Positions 33,441 through 41,685 of a stretch of DNA of 64,000 nucleotides are shown here, piece after piece. Within the stretch, counting starts at the first letter, position 1. Every line of letters begins with the position of its first letter. This stretch comes from Lactococcus petauri. Lineage in GTDB: Bacteria; Bacillota; Bacilli; Lactobacillales; Streptococcaceae. Below the pieces are notes generated by a model, which ran no database searches, was not told where the DNA came from, and was given only the letters and a program-made list of their open reading frames with translations. The stretch covers positions 160,710-224,709 of the forward strand of contig NZ_MUIZ01000005.1 in NCBI RefSeq assembly GCF_002154895.1. Reading direction: 5' to 3'. Made by a program: the position numbers and the translations under genes.

Positions 33441-35477
33441 TTAATTAGACATTCTTTTTTCAACTCTAAACAAAGTCATACTGACTACAATGACATTGAG
33501 TACCATGGCCAGAAAGATATTAATAACAAATTCTTTGCTGATTTCAGACAAGAATACAGCTATAGATAAACCCATCATTAGTTCGAATAGCAACAATAAA
33601 AAGACTGAGGCATAAGCTTCAAAAAAAGAATAACCGTTTAGCCTTAGCAAATAAAATTTTTTATTATGATACTGGAAAAAATAGGCAGTGGTGAGTAAGC
33701 AAACAATGGAAAAGACAAATACAGTCAATAGGGAGCTGATTAATAAAGAGCTGAGCGAACCAGACAGGCTTTTTATTAGCGTAATCTCTGACTTTTCATA
33801 GGGGACAAAAGAAGGTAAATTATCTGTTAACTTGTTTTTCTCTAAAAGCCCGCTAAGCTTTTCACTTGACTGCCCAGCTGTTTTTATTTTGATTGGCGGA
33901 TACATAGCACCACTAAAAATATTCCTTTCCCAACTGTCGCTGTTTTTGAGTGTTAAAATATCTAAAATAGGATAGTCATCAATCCATGGCTTATTGGGAA
34001 CAAAACTGTAGACAGGTTGTTTATCTTTGATATAGATAATCTCCGTTAATTTATCCTCAAATTGGAGTAAGTCTTTAAAATAGTATTCTTCTATCTTCTT
34101 TAAGTCATCACTTCCCTTGAATCTTTCGGGAATGAGTAATATCCTTTTTTCTTCACTTTCTTCTATAAGGACTCTCTGATTATTTTCATCTAAAATCTCG
34201 AATTTTTTTAAATAATTAGGGTTGAGTTGTATCGTTCGTCCAAACACTTCGTTCTCTTTTATATTATAATGTTGTATACTTACCAGCAAGCTCCCGTTTT
34301 GGTTTAAATAGCGATAAATCTCCTCCTCTTCTTCTGCTCTAGAATCCTTGTCATGGTCAAATTCAAGTTGATTTTTTCCCACAACAACGGGGTAAAAAAC
34401 ATGATAGTTATCTTCACTTATTTTTTTAGGCACTTTACTATTAAAGGTGATACTGGATGTTTGATACATAATCCTTGCTAAATCTAGGTGAGTTGCGACT
34501 AGCATCATCAGAAAAATAAGTTTTATCGCTGTTGGCAATATGTTGATAAATAACTTTTCTCCTTTATTTTTACTCTCTTTTTTTCTCCGACCTAACTTCT
34601 CCACGACATAAACCATCATCATCAACCAAACATAACTCAAGGCTAGGAGTAGTCCAACATTTATCATAAAATTAACACAATAGATGCGTGAAATGCTTCC
34701 TAATAAATAGGTAAGTAAAGCAATGGATGCAAAAATACAAGTTGCATACCCCTTGCCGATAAAGTTATTTATACTCGCTACGATAGAATAGCCATTTTGT
34801 CGTAAAATATGAATTTTTTTATGAACCGAAAAAATCCAAAAACTCAACATCACCGTAAAAAAGGTTATGCCAATCTTTAAATAGCTTGAAATATTGTAAA
34901 TGTCCCTACCCGATGATAATTCATAACTTTCACTTTTTTCAAAATCTGCAAAATCTTTGTAAGTATAGTTCTCATCAAAAGCTTTGTTATAAGTATTTTT
35001 AATCTGTTCTACCGTATCTTTATATTTGTTTTTATCCTCTGTTTTTATAAAAACTTGCCACTCAAATTCATTTTTATTTTTTAAATTATCTATACCGTCT
35101 ATAGTTAAGACTGATTTACTCAATGGAGGGCTGTACACGCTTTTTTGATGCGTCTGAGGTACATACAAGGTTATCTCTGCTTTTTCTAGGAACTTAAAAT
35201 TGATCCCTTCTTTGATAAAGTACCCTTGGTCTACAACTTTATAGAGTGTAAATAATCCCTCCTGTTTTGAAATTTTTTCTATAATATCAATCGCGCTGTC
35301 GTTCTCTTTTTTATTCGTTATTTTTTTAGGTTTTTTTACAGGAGAATAACTATACGTATATCTAAAAAAGTCTGTCACTTTATCTCTTGAATATTGCTCT
35401 ACCTGAAAAATAAACATTCCAAATAAAATGCTGAGTAGAAGAATAGCAAGATTAAATTTTAAAATTCTTTTTTTCAA
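33441..35477 (-). CDS. DUF1430 bacteriocin-associated integral membrane protein
   Basis: This 678-residue protein has one N-terminal membrane segment (LAILLLSILFGMFIF), an extracytoplasmic region, a middle group of segments at about 205-335, a second external region and a C-terminal group of three or four. The arrangement and length fit the putative bacteriocin immunity membrane family (about 7 segments, FtsX-like permease role) found with lactococcin 972 genes. The start is TTG 35477, preceded by GAGG. It heads the ABC operon. Base composition is visibly more AT-rich than the neighbouring housekeeping genes, consistent with acquired DNA. Confidence 0.8.
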   Translation of the reverse strand: MKKRILKFNLAILLLSILFGMFIFQVEQYSRDKVTDFFRYTYSYSPVKKPKKITNKKENDSAIDIIEKISKQEGLFTLYKVVDQGYFIKEGINFKFLEKAEITLYVPQTHQKSVYSPPLSKSVLTIDGIDNLKNKNEFEWQVFIKTEDKNKYKDTVEQIKNTYNKAFDENYTYKDFADFEKSESYELSSGRDIYNISSYLKIGITFFTVMLSFWIFSVHKKIHILRQNGYSIVASINNFIGKGYATCIFASIALLTYLLGSISRIYCVNFMINVGLLLALSYVWLMMMVYVVEKLGRRKKESKNKGEKLFINILPTAIKLIFLMMLVATHLDLARIMYQTSSITFNSKVPKKISEDNYHVFYPVVVGKNQLEFDHDKDSRAEEEEEIYRYLNQNGSLLVSIQHYNIKENEVFGRTIQLNPNYLKKFEILDENNQRVLIEESEEKRILLIPERFKGSDDLKKIEEYYFKDLLQFEDKLTEIIYIKDKQPVYSFVPNKPWIDDYPILDILTLKNSDSWERNIFSGAMYPPIKIKTAGQSSEKLSGLLEKNKLTDNLPSFVPYEKSEITLIKSLSGSLSSLLISSLLTVFVFSIVCLLTTAYFFQYHNKKFYLLRLNGYSFFEAYASVFLLLLFELMMGLSIAVFLSEISKEFVINIFLAMVLNVIVVSMTLFRVEKRMSN

Positions 35478-35833
35478 AAAAGCCTCATTTCAGTTAGTAC
35501 TTTTATTCTCAAGGTCTGTTTTCTACTATTTTTTGATCTGTTCTGCAATGTTGACTTCACATCCTCCTATTCACAATAAATTTTATTCATGGCACACTAT
35601 TATCCGTAAAAAAATATTAAATATAACAAAAAAATCAAAAAAACTTTTTAACTGCTACTTCTAGAATTGCAATACTTCTTGATATGTCCTATTTGCTTTG
35701 TTCTATATAGCACGCCCTGATACTAGAGTGACAATATTAATACCAAATCAAAGCAAAACAAAAAATAGACTCCAAAGAATCTATTCTTTAACTCACTAAC
35801 TCCAACCACAATACAGGCTCAGTTTTCATTTCC
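35478..35833. other. Intergenic region upstream of the bacteriocin-locus operon
   Basis: No strong gene is seen. On the minus strand AGGAGG followed by GTG opens a 29-codon frame (about 35565 to 35476) whose TGA overlaps the TTG start of the DUF1430 gene as TTGA; it may be a coupling leader frame but the spacing of its ribosome-binding site is poor. The region is very AT-rich. Confidence 0.35.
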
Positions 35834-35864
35834 AACAAAAAAACTCATCTACGAAAGATGAGTT
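35834..35864 (-). terminator. Terminator of tRNA-Arg/tRNA-Pro, also right copy of island direct repeat
   Basis: On the minus strand AACTCATC pairs with GATGAGTT around TTTCGTA and is followed by TTTTT. Positions 35834-35856 are the right copy of the direct repeat also found at 32083-32104. Confidence 0.85.
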
Positions 35865-35879
35865 AGGGTTAGTCGGTAA

Positions 35880-35953
35880 TCGGGAAGACAGGATTCGAAC
35901 CTGCGACACCTTGGTCCCAAACCAAGTACTCTACCAAGCTGAGCTACTTCCCG
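35880..35953 (-). tRNA. tRNA-Pro (TGG)
   Basis: Acceptor arms CGGGAAG and CTTCCCG, T-loop GGTTCGAATCC and anticodon loop TTTGGGA between CTTGG and CCAAG. The 3' CCA is not encoded. Confidence 0.97.
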
Positions 35954-36007
35954 AAGGTATGAAAATTTTTTACAATAATAAAACGGGCAAGCCCGAATTA
36001 ATTATTA

Positions 36008-36081
36008 TGCACCCGGCAGGATTCGAACCTGCAACCGCCTGATTCGTAGTCAGGTACTCTATCCAGTTGAGCCACGGGTGC
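36008..36081 (-). tRNA. tRNA-Arg (ACG)
   Basis: Acceptor arms GCACCCG and CGGGTGC, anticodon loop CTACGAA between CCTGA and TCAGG. It is 54 nt upstream of tRNA-Pro on the same strand and likely cotranscribed. Confidence 0.97.
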
Positions 36082-36149
36082 GTTTTTTAACTACTTGATT
36101 ATTATAGCAAATCAACTTTGCGAATGCAAGAATAAACTCATAATTAAAC

Positions 36150-36179
36150 AAAAAAAACCGAAATTATTCAGTTTTTTTA
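36150..36179 (-). terminator. Weak terminator after ecfT
   Basis: An imperfect stem (AAACTGAA with TTCGGTTT) followed on the minus strand by a long T run. Confidence 0.5.
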
Positions 36180-36200
36180 TTCTAAAAGTAGCTGTGCGAA

Positions 36201-37004
36201 TTAACGACTAAAGGTATTCCATGACAGTAAGAGAGCAGCCAATATAAAAATACTCAGTAATAAAATAAAATCATTTTTCGACCATTTGAGCTGACGATAT
36301 TTACTGCGCCCATCGCCTCCTTGATAGCCTCGTGACTCCATGGCAACTGCTAAATCTTCTGCACGTCGGAAGCTCGAAACAAAGAGCGGAATCAATATCG
36401 GGATAATCGAGCGGACTTTTTGCAAGAGATTCCCTTCACCAAAATCCATACCTCTTGCCTTTTGGGCATTCATAATCATGGTTGTATCGTCCATCAATGT
36501 TGGAATAAAGCGAAGTGAAATCGAAAGCATAAGTCCTAATTCATGTACCGGTACCTTGATTTTCTTCAAAGGTGCTAAACCAGTTTCAATACCATCTGCC
36601 AAGGTTAGCGGCGGCGTGGTCAATGTGAGTACTGTTGACATAAAGATAATTAACACAAAGCGGAAGAAAATATAGAGTGCGTTAATTAAGCTCTCTGTTG
36701 ATATTTTCAATATCCAAAATTGAAAAATAATATGTTCTCCAGGTGTAAACAGCATCTGAAAAATAACTGTAAATAAAATCAAGCCAATCATCGGTCTTAG
36801 ACCTTTAAGGAAATAAGAAATAGAAATTCCTGATAAAAGGACACCAGCAAAAGTGTAAAGAATTAAGAGTAAATAGCCTAACCAGTCATGTGCAAAGAAA
36901 ATCACGATAACAAAAATAAACATGACTAAAAGTTTGCTTCGAGGATCCAGACGATGAATCAGCGAATTTCCAGGGATGTAACGTCCCATAAGCATATTTT
37001 GCAT
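36201..37004 (-). CDS. ecfT: Energy-coupling factor transporter transmembrane protein EcfT
   Basis: EcfT is the scaffold membrane protein linking the EcfA1/EcfA2 ATPases to exchangeable S components such as ThiT and FolT, both encoded in this window. The 267-residue protein has several membrane segments and two A-R-G coupling motifs of the family: AQKARGMDFGEG and SFRRAEDLAVAMESRGY. It directly follows ecfA2 with 1 nt between. Confidence 0.95.
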   Translation of the reverse strand: MQNMLMGRYIPGNSLIHRLDPRSKLLVMFIFVIVIFFAHDWLGYLLLILYTFAGVLLSGISISYFLKGLRPMIGLILFTVIFQMLFTPGEHIIFQFWILKISTESLINALYIFFRFVLIIFMSTVLTLTTPPLTLADGIETGLAPLKKIKVPVHELGLMLSISLRFIPTLMDDTTMIMNAQKARGMDFGEGNLLQKVRSIIPILIPLFVSSFRRAEDLAVAMESRGYQGGDGRSKYRQLKWSKNDFILLLSIFILAALLLSWNTFSR

Positions 37005-37005
37005 T

Positions 37006-37851
37006 CTACTTTTTCGCCTCCTTCAGCATTTGAATCAACTCTTGACGTTTGATAGGCAAGCGGTCAAAGACCACACCTCGCTGCTCTAACTTGACAGCAA
37101 ATTCCGTTGTTTTAGGTACACCAAGCTCATGCTGCATCAAAAATTCAACATTTTGAAAAACGTCTTGAGGACTACCTGATGAAATAACACGTCCTTTTTC
37201 TAAGAGATACACCTTGTCTGCATATTCGGCCACATCATCCATATTATGTGTGACCAAAACAACTGTCTGTCCTTCTTGATGCAGGTGACTAAAGAGCTCC
37301 ATCATCTCGATACGGGCTTTGGGATCCAATCCAGCAGTGGGTTCATCAAGAACTAAAACTTTAGGTTCCATTGCTAAAATTCCCGCAATGGCAACACGGC
37401 GCATTTGTCCACCTGATAATTCAAAAGGCGATTTTTCAAAGTTTTTTTCTGCTAGACCGACAAGCTCGAGCTTTTCACGCGCAATTTTAAGCGCCTCTTC
37501 TTGCGAAACACCAAAGTTTTGTGGACCAAAAGCAACATCCTTCAAAACCGTTTCTTCAAAAAGCTGACTTTCAGGAAACTGGAAAACAACCCCCACCTTT
37601 TTACGTGCTGGCTTGATTTCTTTTTGTTTACTGCTGGCCTGAATGACAATATCATCAATATTGACCTTACCTTCTGTAGGTTGCAACAGGCCATTAAGAT
37701 GTTGTAATAGTGTTGATTTCCCTGAACCTGTATGGCCAATAAGGGCAGTATAACTTCCTTCTGCCACCTCTAAATTGATGTCAAAGAGCGCTCGACTCGC
37801 AAAGGGAGTATTCGGTTGGTAAGTGAAATTTACCTTATCAAATTTAATCAT
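37006..37851 (-). CDS. ecfA2: Energy-coupling factor ATPase EcfA2
   Basis: The 281-residue ATPase has Walker [10 protein letters not shown], signature LSGGQMRR and Walker [13 protein letters not shown]. It forms a heterodimer with EcfA1 and powers vitamin uptake through the group II ECF complex. Its start overlaps the ecfA1 stop codon by 4 nt, and ecfT follows directly. Confidence 0.95.
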   Translation of the reverse strand: MIKFDKVNFTYQPNTPFASRALFDINLEVAEGSYTALIGHTGSGKSTLLQHLNGLLQPTEGKVNIDDIVIQASSKQKEIKPARKKVGVVFQFPESQLFEETVLKDVAFGPQNFGVSQEEALKIAREKLELVGLAEKNFEKSPFELSGGQMRRVAIAGILAMEPKVLVLDEPTAGLDPKARIEMMELFSHLHQEGQTVVLVTHNMDDVAEYADKVYLLEKGRVISSGSPQDVFQNVEFLMQHELGVPKTTEFAVKLEQRGVVFDRLPIKRQELIQMLKEAKK

Positions 37852-38681
37852 TTTCTCAGTCTTTCTGCTAAGAGTTCTGCCAGTTCTTCTTCATTTAAAT
37901 ATTTTTCTGGCAAGTTAAAGTCCGCTCGTAAATCCTCGGCTAAGTTCGATGTGAAAGGCATATCTAAACCAATATTAATCATATCCTCACCAGAACCAAA
38001 AAGTTCCTCTGGCTTGGCGGATTTGATAATTTTACCCGCACGCATGACCAATACACGATCAGACAGGGTAGCTTCATCAAGGTCATGAGTAATCGAGAGC
38101 ACTGTAAGATTATATTCTGCCTTAATTTCACGGATAACGCGCATGATTTCAGCACGTCCTGTCGGATCAAGCATGGAAGTTGCCTCATCAAGAATAATAA
38201 TTTCTGGACGCAATGCGATAATCCCTGCAATAGCAACACGCTGTTTTTGTCCACCAGATAATCGTGCAGGTTCCTTGCCTTTGAACTCTAGCATATTGAC
38301 TTGTTTTAAAGCCTGGTCCACACGCAAAATCATCTCTTCACGAGGAATACCCTGATTTTCCATTCCAAATGCGACGTCGTCCTCAACAGTTGCTCCAACA
38401 AATTGATTATCAGGGTTTTGGAAAACCATTCCTATTTTTTGACGAAGTGCCCAAACGTTCTCCGAACTTAAAATTTGTCCGTCAATTTTTATATTTCCAG
38501 ATACATTTTCAAGTAAACCGTCAATAGCACGAGCTGTGGTTGACTTTCCTGAACCATTTTGACCAATGATAGAAACCCACTCTCCTGCTTGGACAGCAAA
38601 AGATACCCCATCTAAAGTGGGCGCTTCTTGATCTTCTTCATATTTGAAAGTTAGATTTTCTACTTCGAGGATTTTATTCAT
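37848..38681 (-). CDS. ecfA1: Energy-coupling factor ATPase EcfA1
   Basis: The 277-residue ATPase has Walker [10 protein letters not shown], signature LSGGQKQR and Walker [14 protein letters not shown]. It heads the ecfA1-ecfA2-ecfT operon. In many Firmicutes this operon sits at the end of the ribosomal protein cluster; here it stands alone with its own promoter. The ATG is 7 nt after TGG-TATAAT and lacks a ribosome-binding site, suggesting that the whole operon has a leaderless mRNA. Confidence 0.95.
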   Translation of the reverse strand: MNKILEVENLTFKYEEDQEAPTLDGVSFAVQAGEWVSIIGQNGSGKSTTARAIDGLLENVSGNIKIDGQILSSENVWALRQKIGMVFQNPDNQFVGATVEDDVAFGMENQGIPREEMILRVDQALKQVNMLEFKGKEPARLSGGQKQRVAIAGIIALRPEIIILDEATSMLDPTGRAEIMRVIREIKAEYNLTVLSITHDLDEATLSDRVLVMRAGKIIKSAKPEELFGSGEDMINIGLDMPFTSNLAEDLRADFNLPEKYLNEEELAELLAERLRK

Positions 38682-38688
38682 AAAACTA

Positions 38689-38697
38689 ATTATACCA
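38689..38697 (-). promoter_or_regulatory. Extended -10 promoter of a probably leaderless operon (ecfA1A2T)
   Basis: On the minus strand TGG-TATAAT ends 7 nt before the ecfA1 ATG at 38681. Confidence 0.6.
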
Positions 38698-38730
38698 AAT
38701 GACTTGCATTTTCGCTATCTCTCATTTTTG

Positions 38731-38755
38731 CAAAAAAGCCCTGATGTCAGGGCTT
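38731..38755 (-). terminator. Terminator of the nrdG operon
   Basis: AAGCCCTG pairs with CAGGGCTT around ACAT, followed on the minus strand by TTTTTTG; it overlaps the last codons of the DUF2325-like gene. Confidence 0.85.
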
Positions 38756-39241
38756 AAACATTTTTGCAAAATCAACTTCCTCTTCAGTAACTTTGAAGTC
38801 CTTCAGAGCCGATTTTAAGGCAAGATTTTTTGCTTTCTTGGGTAGCTGGTACTTTTCTTCAGAATTGTTCGTAGAAGGATTAGCCAACTTTTGTTGCGGA
38901 CTTTTTTTTCTTGGCATTTTTGGCTTCATAGTTTTTTCGGACAATTTTATTTCCGGAAAGGCAAGCTTAAGCTTTTCAATAATCTTTTCTACACCGAAAT
39001 TACTGCCTATCCAGAAAGGTGTATCACTCGCTTTTGCTGCTTCTTTTGCAAATCGAACTGAAGCATGAGCGACATTGAGGTTCCGAATCATCACAAAGTC
39101 AGCTTGCGCCACTAATTGGTCAATTTCGGAACGCCTAGGTTTTTTCTTGTCAAAACCGAGAAAGCCAATTTCTACAGCTGCTAATCCTTCACGTAAGTCA
39201 TGCCAATAGCCTGATTCACAAATTACTAACACAGTTTTCAT
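38747..39241 (-). CDS. DUF2325-like protein
   Basis: The 164-residue protein has an N-terminal Rossmann-like half (VLVICESGYWHDLREGL, IDQLVAQADFVMIRNLNVAHA, TPFWIGSNFGVEKIIEKL) resembling DUF2325 domains, and a basic low-complexity C-terminal tail (KPKMPRKKSPQQK). The DUF2325 match is tentative. Its start overlaps the nrdG stop codon by 4 nt, so it is produced together with the NrdD activase; whether it helps anaerobic nucleotide reduction is unknown. Confidence 0.6.
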   Translation of the reverse strand: MKTVLVICESGYWHDLREGLAAVEIGFLGFDKKKPRRSEIDQLVAQADFVMIRNLNVAHASVRFAKEAAKASDTPFWIGSNFGVEKIIEKLKLAFPEIKLSEKTMKPKMPRKKSPQQKLANPSTNNSEEKYQLPKKAKNLALKSALKDFKVTEEEVDFAKMFKP

Positions 39242-39837
39242 ATTAGCTTTTCCTTATGAATTTGTTCTACAGCTGCTTTACCGTCATTAAGTTTTTCCCA
39301 GATGACTACTCGATGCTCAGCGAGGGATTTTTTCACATCAATAATTCGTTGATTTGAAGAGCCTCTAAATTGGAGCAATAAGTTTTTCTTACTGAGTTTA
39401 AAGCGACCGTCAACAAGTATATCAATATTTCGCAAAAGCTCAAGTTTGGTTTCATCCTCTTGTAGAAGCTCTTCCCAAGTATAACCCGTCCAAGACCAAA
39501 TATCCTTTTCAGGAAGTTCTGCGCGTATACGTTTGACCAGCGGTAAAGCAACGCCAGTATTGAGGAAAGGCTCACCACCAAGTAATGTCAATCCCTGAAC
39601 ATAAGACTGGCTCAAGTCAGCCATGATTCTTTCTTCTAATTCTTTTGTATATGGACTACCGTAACGGAAATTCCAAGTTGCTTGATTATAGCATCCTTCG
39701 CAGTGGAATTTACAGCCGGATAAGTAAAGCGAGCAACGTACACCTTCACCATCAACAAAATTGAAAGGCTTATAATCTGAAACATAGCCCTGTTCCAAAT
39801 CCGCAGCAAGCCACTCTTGTGGTTTTGGATTATTCAT
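39238..39837 (-). CDS. nrdG: Anaerobic ribonucleotide reductase activating protein NrdG
   Basis: NrdG is the radical-SAM activase that installs the glycyl radical on NrdD. The 199-residue protein has the CxxxCxxC iron-sulfur motif in CSLYLSGCKFHCEGCYN (the last three cysteines) and TLLGGEPFLN, the SAM-binding GGE motif. NrdD is encoded 1.8 kb upstream on the same strand with a permease gene between, instead of directly adjacent as in most genomes. Confidence 0.95.
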   Translation of the reverse strand: MNNPKPQEWLAADLEQGYVSDYKPFNFVDGEGVRCSLYLSGCKFHCEGCYNQATWNFRYGSPYTKELEERIMADLSQSYVQGLTLLGGEPFLNTGVALPLVKRIRAELPEKDIWSWTGYTWEELLQEDETKLELLRNIDILVDGRFKLSKKNLLLQFRGSSNQRIIDVKKSLAEHRVVIWEKLNDGKAAVEQIHKEKLI

Positions 39838-39881
39838 CTGCCATTACTCCTATCTCTATTTTATCTAAAATTTCACAATTC

Positions 39882-39978
39882 ATCCTCTTAATCACAATGA
39901 AGAGGATATCATGCAGACAAGCCTGATAAAGCTTGACGTTCCTCATTAGACCCTTTAGGGCAATGAGAGTAGCGTATC
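39882..39978. ncRNA. Candidate structured RNA upstream of nrdG
   Basis: Three stems follow one another: ATCCTCTT with AAGAGGAT (39882-39907), CAAGC with GCTTG (39918-39935), and a compound stem CTCATT-AGA-CCC with GGG-C-AATGAG (39942-39967). GATA and TATC at 39905-39908 and 39975-39978 could close a multibranch structure. Strand is not certain; on the minus strand it would be the nrdG upstream region. It matches no riboswitch class that I recognise. Confidence 0.35.
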
Positions 39979-40012
39979 AAAAAATGAGCAATTTCTTCCG
40001 AAACTACTCATT
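39979..40012 (-). terminator. Terminator after the 40028-41473 permease gene
   Basis: AATGAG-TAG-TTTC pairs with GAAA-TTG-CTCATT, followed on the minus strand by TTTTTTG. Confidence 0.8.
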
Positions 40013-40027
40013 CTATTATACTACTTT

Positions 40028-41473
40028 TTAGACTAAATCATTTGATTTTTTTTGCTCACGACGCGCAATAAATGGAAGGAGCATTCCTAAAAGAATCAAG
40101 ACAACTGGTGTCAAAATGTTCGAAGTCAATTGGAACCACCAAGCCGAAGGGTCGGCAGCAAAATCTACTTTTGGTACCATACCAAGGACACATGCTACTA
40201 AAGTGAACAAGAAACACCAGATACCAGCAAACATCGCCAAGCGTTTTTGCTTGATAAATTTGTATTCAGAAGTAAAGTGTTTGATCGCACGATTAAGCAT
40301 GATAAAGGCGAAGAATACCCACATGTAGCGCATTGGCATCACCACTGAGTTTAAGTTTGTCAGCCATTTGACCAATTCGTTCATGTTTCCTATTCCAAGC
40401 AAAGGCATCAAAATAACGATACTTACCAAAATTCCTGTCAATACGAAACCATTGATCAGTGTTCCTTTGGCAGTCGTTTTACGTAGCCAAGCTGGAACAA
40501 ATTGTGGATCTGCATCCGCAAGCAAAATACGCAATGGCGCATCTATTGAAAAGGCAAGCGCAGCAATTTGACCGATACCTTGTGTAAAGGCATAAACATA
40601 CATCAGGCTATTGCCAATACCATAGTGTTCGCCAAGCATTTGAAAGGCAGCATAGGCACCATTGGCCATGAGGTCATCAGGCAAGTTACCACTTGTAAAG
40701 AGCATACCCATCGCAACTGAGCCAAGAACGGCACAGACACCGACCATTGCAGCAAGCATAAACATTGCTTTTGGAAACTCACGTGCAGGACTCTTCATTT
40801 GGTTGACATAAGGTGAAATTTTTTCTGCACCACCAACCGCAAAGACTAGCATAGAGATTGTTGTGAAGTAACTGAAGTCGAATTTAGGGATATATGTGTT
40901 GATATTTCCCATATCTGGCGTTGCGATTGCAAAGTCTTTTGCAATAAAAGGAACGCTGACAGCCATCACGATAAAGAGCAAGCTCATGACAAACATTGCT
41001 GTTCCTGCAAGTCCCCCAATAACTTTAAGCGTGTTTAAGCCTTTTGTTGCGAGCCAGAGGAAGAGAAGGAAAATAATCAATGAAATGATGGCAACCATCG
41101 GAACAGACATCAAACTTACAAGTTGTCCATCTCCACGACCAATCCAACCAAAGGCAATCAAAATAGCTTGAGGTTTTTGGGCCAGATAAGGGATATGCAC
41201 AACCCAATATGTCCAGGCTGCATAATAGGCAAGACGTTTTGTTGAAGTTTGTTCAACCCACGAACTTACGCCTCCTTTACTGTCTTTAAAAGTTGAGCCT
41301 AACTGCCCAACAATAAGTGCATAAGGTACAAAGTAAAGCGCCAAAATCAAAATCCATGAGGTAACAACTGTGATCCCTTGCTGGGCGAAGTTATTGACCA
41401 CATTTCCCATGCCCCAAACCATGTTGAAGGCGATAAATGCGACGGTAAACCATCTAATTTTTTTAGTGTCCAT
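40028..41473 (-). CDS. APC superfamily amino-acid transporter (GadC/glutamate-antiporter-like)
   Basis: The 481-residue protein has 12 or more membrane segments and the APC core features (FNMVWGMGNVVNNFAQQG in the first helix, GGVSSWVE in the second). It resembles the amino acid:anion/GABA antiporter branch more than the SteT branch; the substrate is unknown. AAGGAG precedes the ATG. A consensus promoter TTGACA-N17-TATAAT lies upstream, with a cre-like site on the predicted transcription start and a TACANNTGTA palindrome in the leader. It lies between nrdD and nrdG but is separated from both by terminators. Confidence 0.85.
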   Translation of the reverse strand: MDTKKIRWFTVAFIAFNMVWGMGNVVNNFAQQGITVVTSWILILALYFVPYALIVGQLGSTFKDSKGGVSSWVEQTSTKRLAYYAAWTYWVVHIPYLAQKPQAILIAFGWIGRGDGQLVSLMSVPMVAIISLIIFLLFLWLATKGLNTLKVIGGLAGTAMFVMSLLFIVMAVSVPFIAKDFAIATPDMGNINTYIPKFDFSYFTTISMLVFAVGGAEKISPYVNQMKSPAREFPKAMFMLAAMVGVCAVLGSVAMGMLFTSGNLPDDLMANGAYAAFQMLGEHYGIGNSLMYVYAFTQGIGQIAALAFSIDAPLRILLADADPQFVPAWLRKTTAKGTLINGFVLTGILVSIVILMPLLGIGNMNELVKWLTNLNSVVMPMRYMWVFFAFIMLNRAIKHFTSEYKFIKQKRLAMFAGIWCFLFTLVACVLGMVPKVDFAADPSAWWFQLTSNILTPVVLILLGMLLPFIARREQKKSNDLV

Positions 41474-41532
41474 ATTACTCCTTAAAATTTTTTATCACTC
41501 TGCGGACAAGACAAAGTAATTTTTTACGCGCC

Positions 41533-41548
41533 TTTTACAAATGTAAAA
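41533..41548. promoter_or_regulatory. Perfect palindrome containing a cop-box-like TACANNTGTA
   Basis: TTTTACA-AA-TGTAAAA lies in the leader of the permease gene, about 15 nt after the predicted transcription start. TACANNTGTA is the known operator of CopY/CopR repressors; use by such a protein here is speculative. Confidence 0.4.
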
Positions 41549-41561
41549 AAGCGGTTGCATT
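41546..41561 (-). promoter_or_regulatory. cre-like site at the permease transcription start
   Basis: On the minus strand TGCAACCGCTTTTT fits the CcpA site consensus except near its 3' end, and it overlaps the predicted start of transcription. Confidence 0.45.
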
Positions 41562-41564
41562 AAA

Positions 41565-41593
41565 ATTATAAAATAAAACTTAAACACTGTCAA
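41565..41593 (-). promoter_or_regulatory. Consensus promoter of the permease gene
   Basis: TTGACA (41593-41588) and TATAAT (41570-41565) are both perfect consensus hexamers with a 17-nt spacer. Confidence 0.92.
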
Positions 41594-41651
41594 TATTATT
41601 CTTGAATTTTCACTAAAATTTTAAATTTGTCCCTGCTTTTTTATCTTTTCA

Positions 41652-41681
41652 TAAAAAAAATGAATCCTAAGATTCACTTTT
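41652..41681 (-). terminator. Terminator of nrdD
   Basis: TGAATC-CTAA-GATTCA with A and T tracts on either side. Confidence 0.85.
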
Positions 41682-41685
41682 TACT

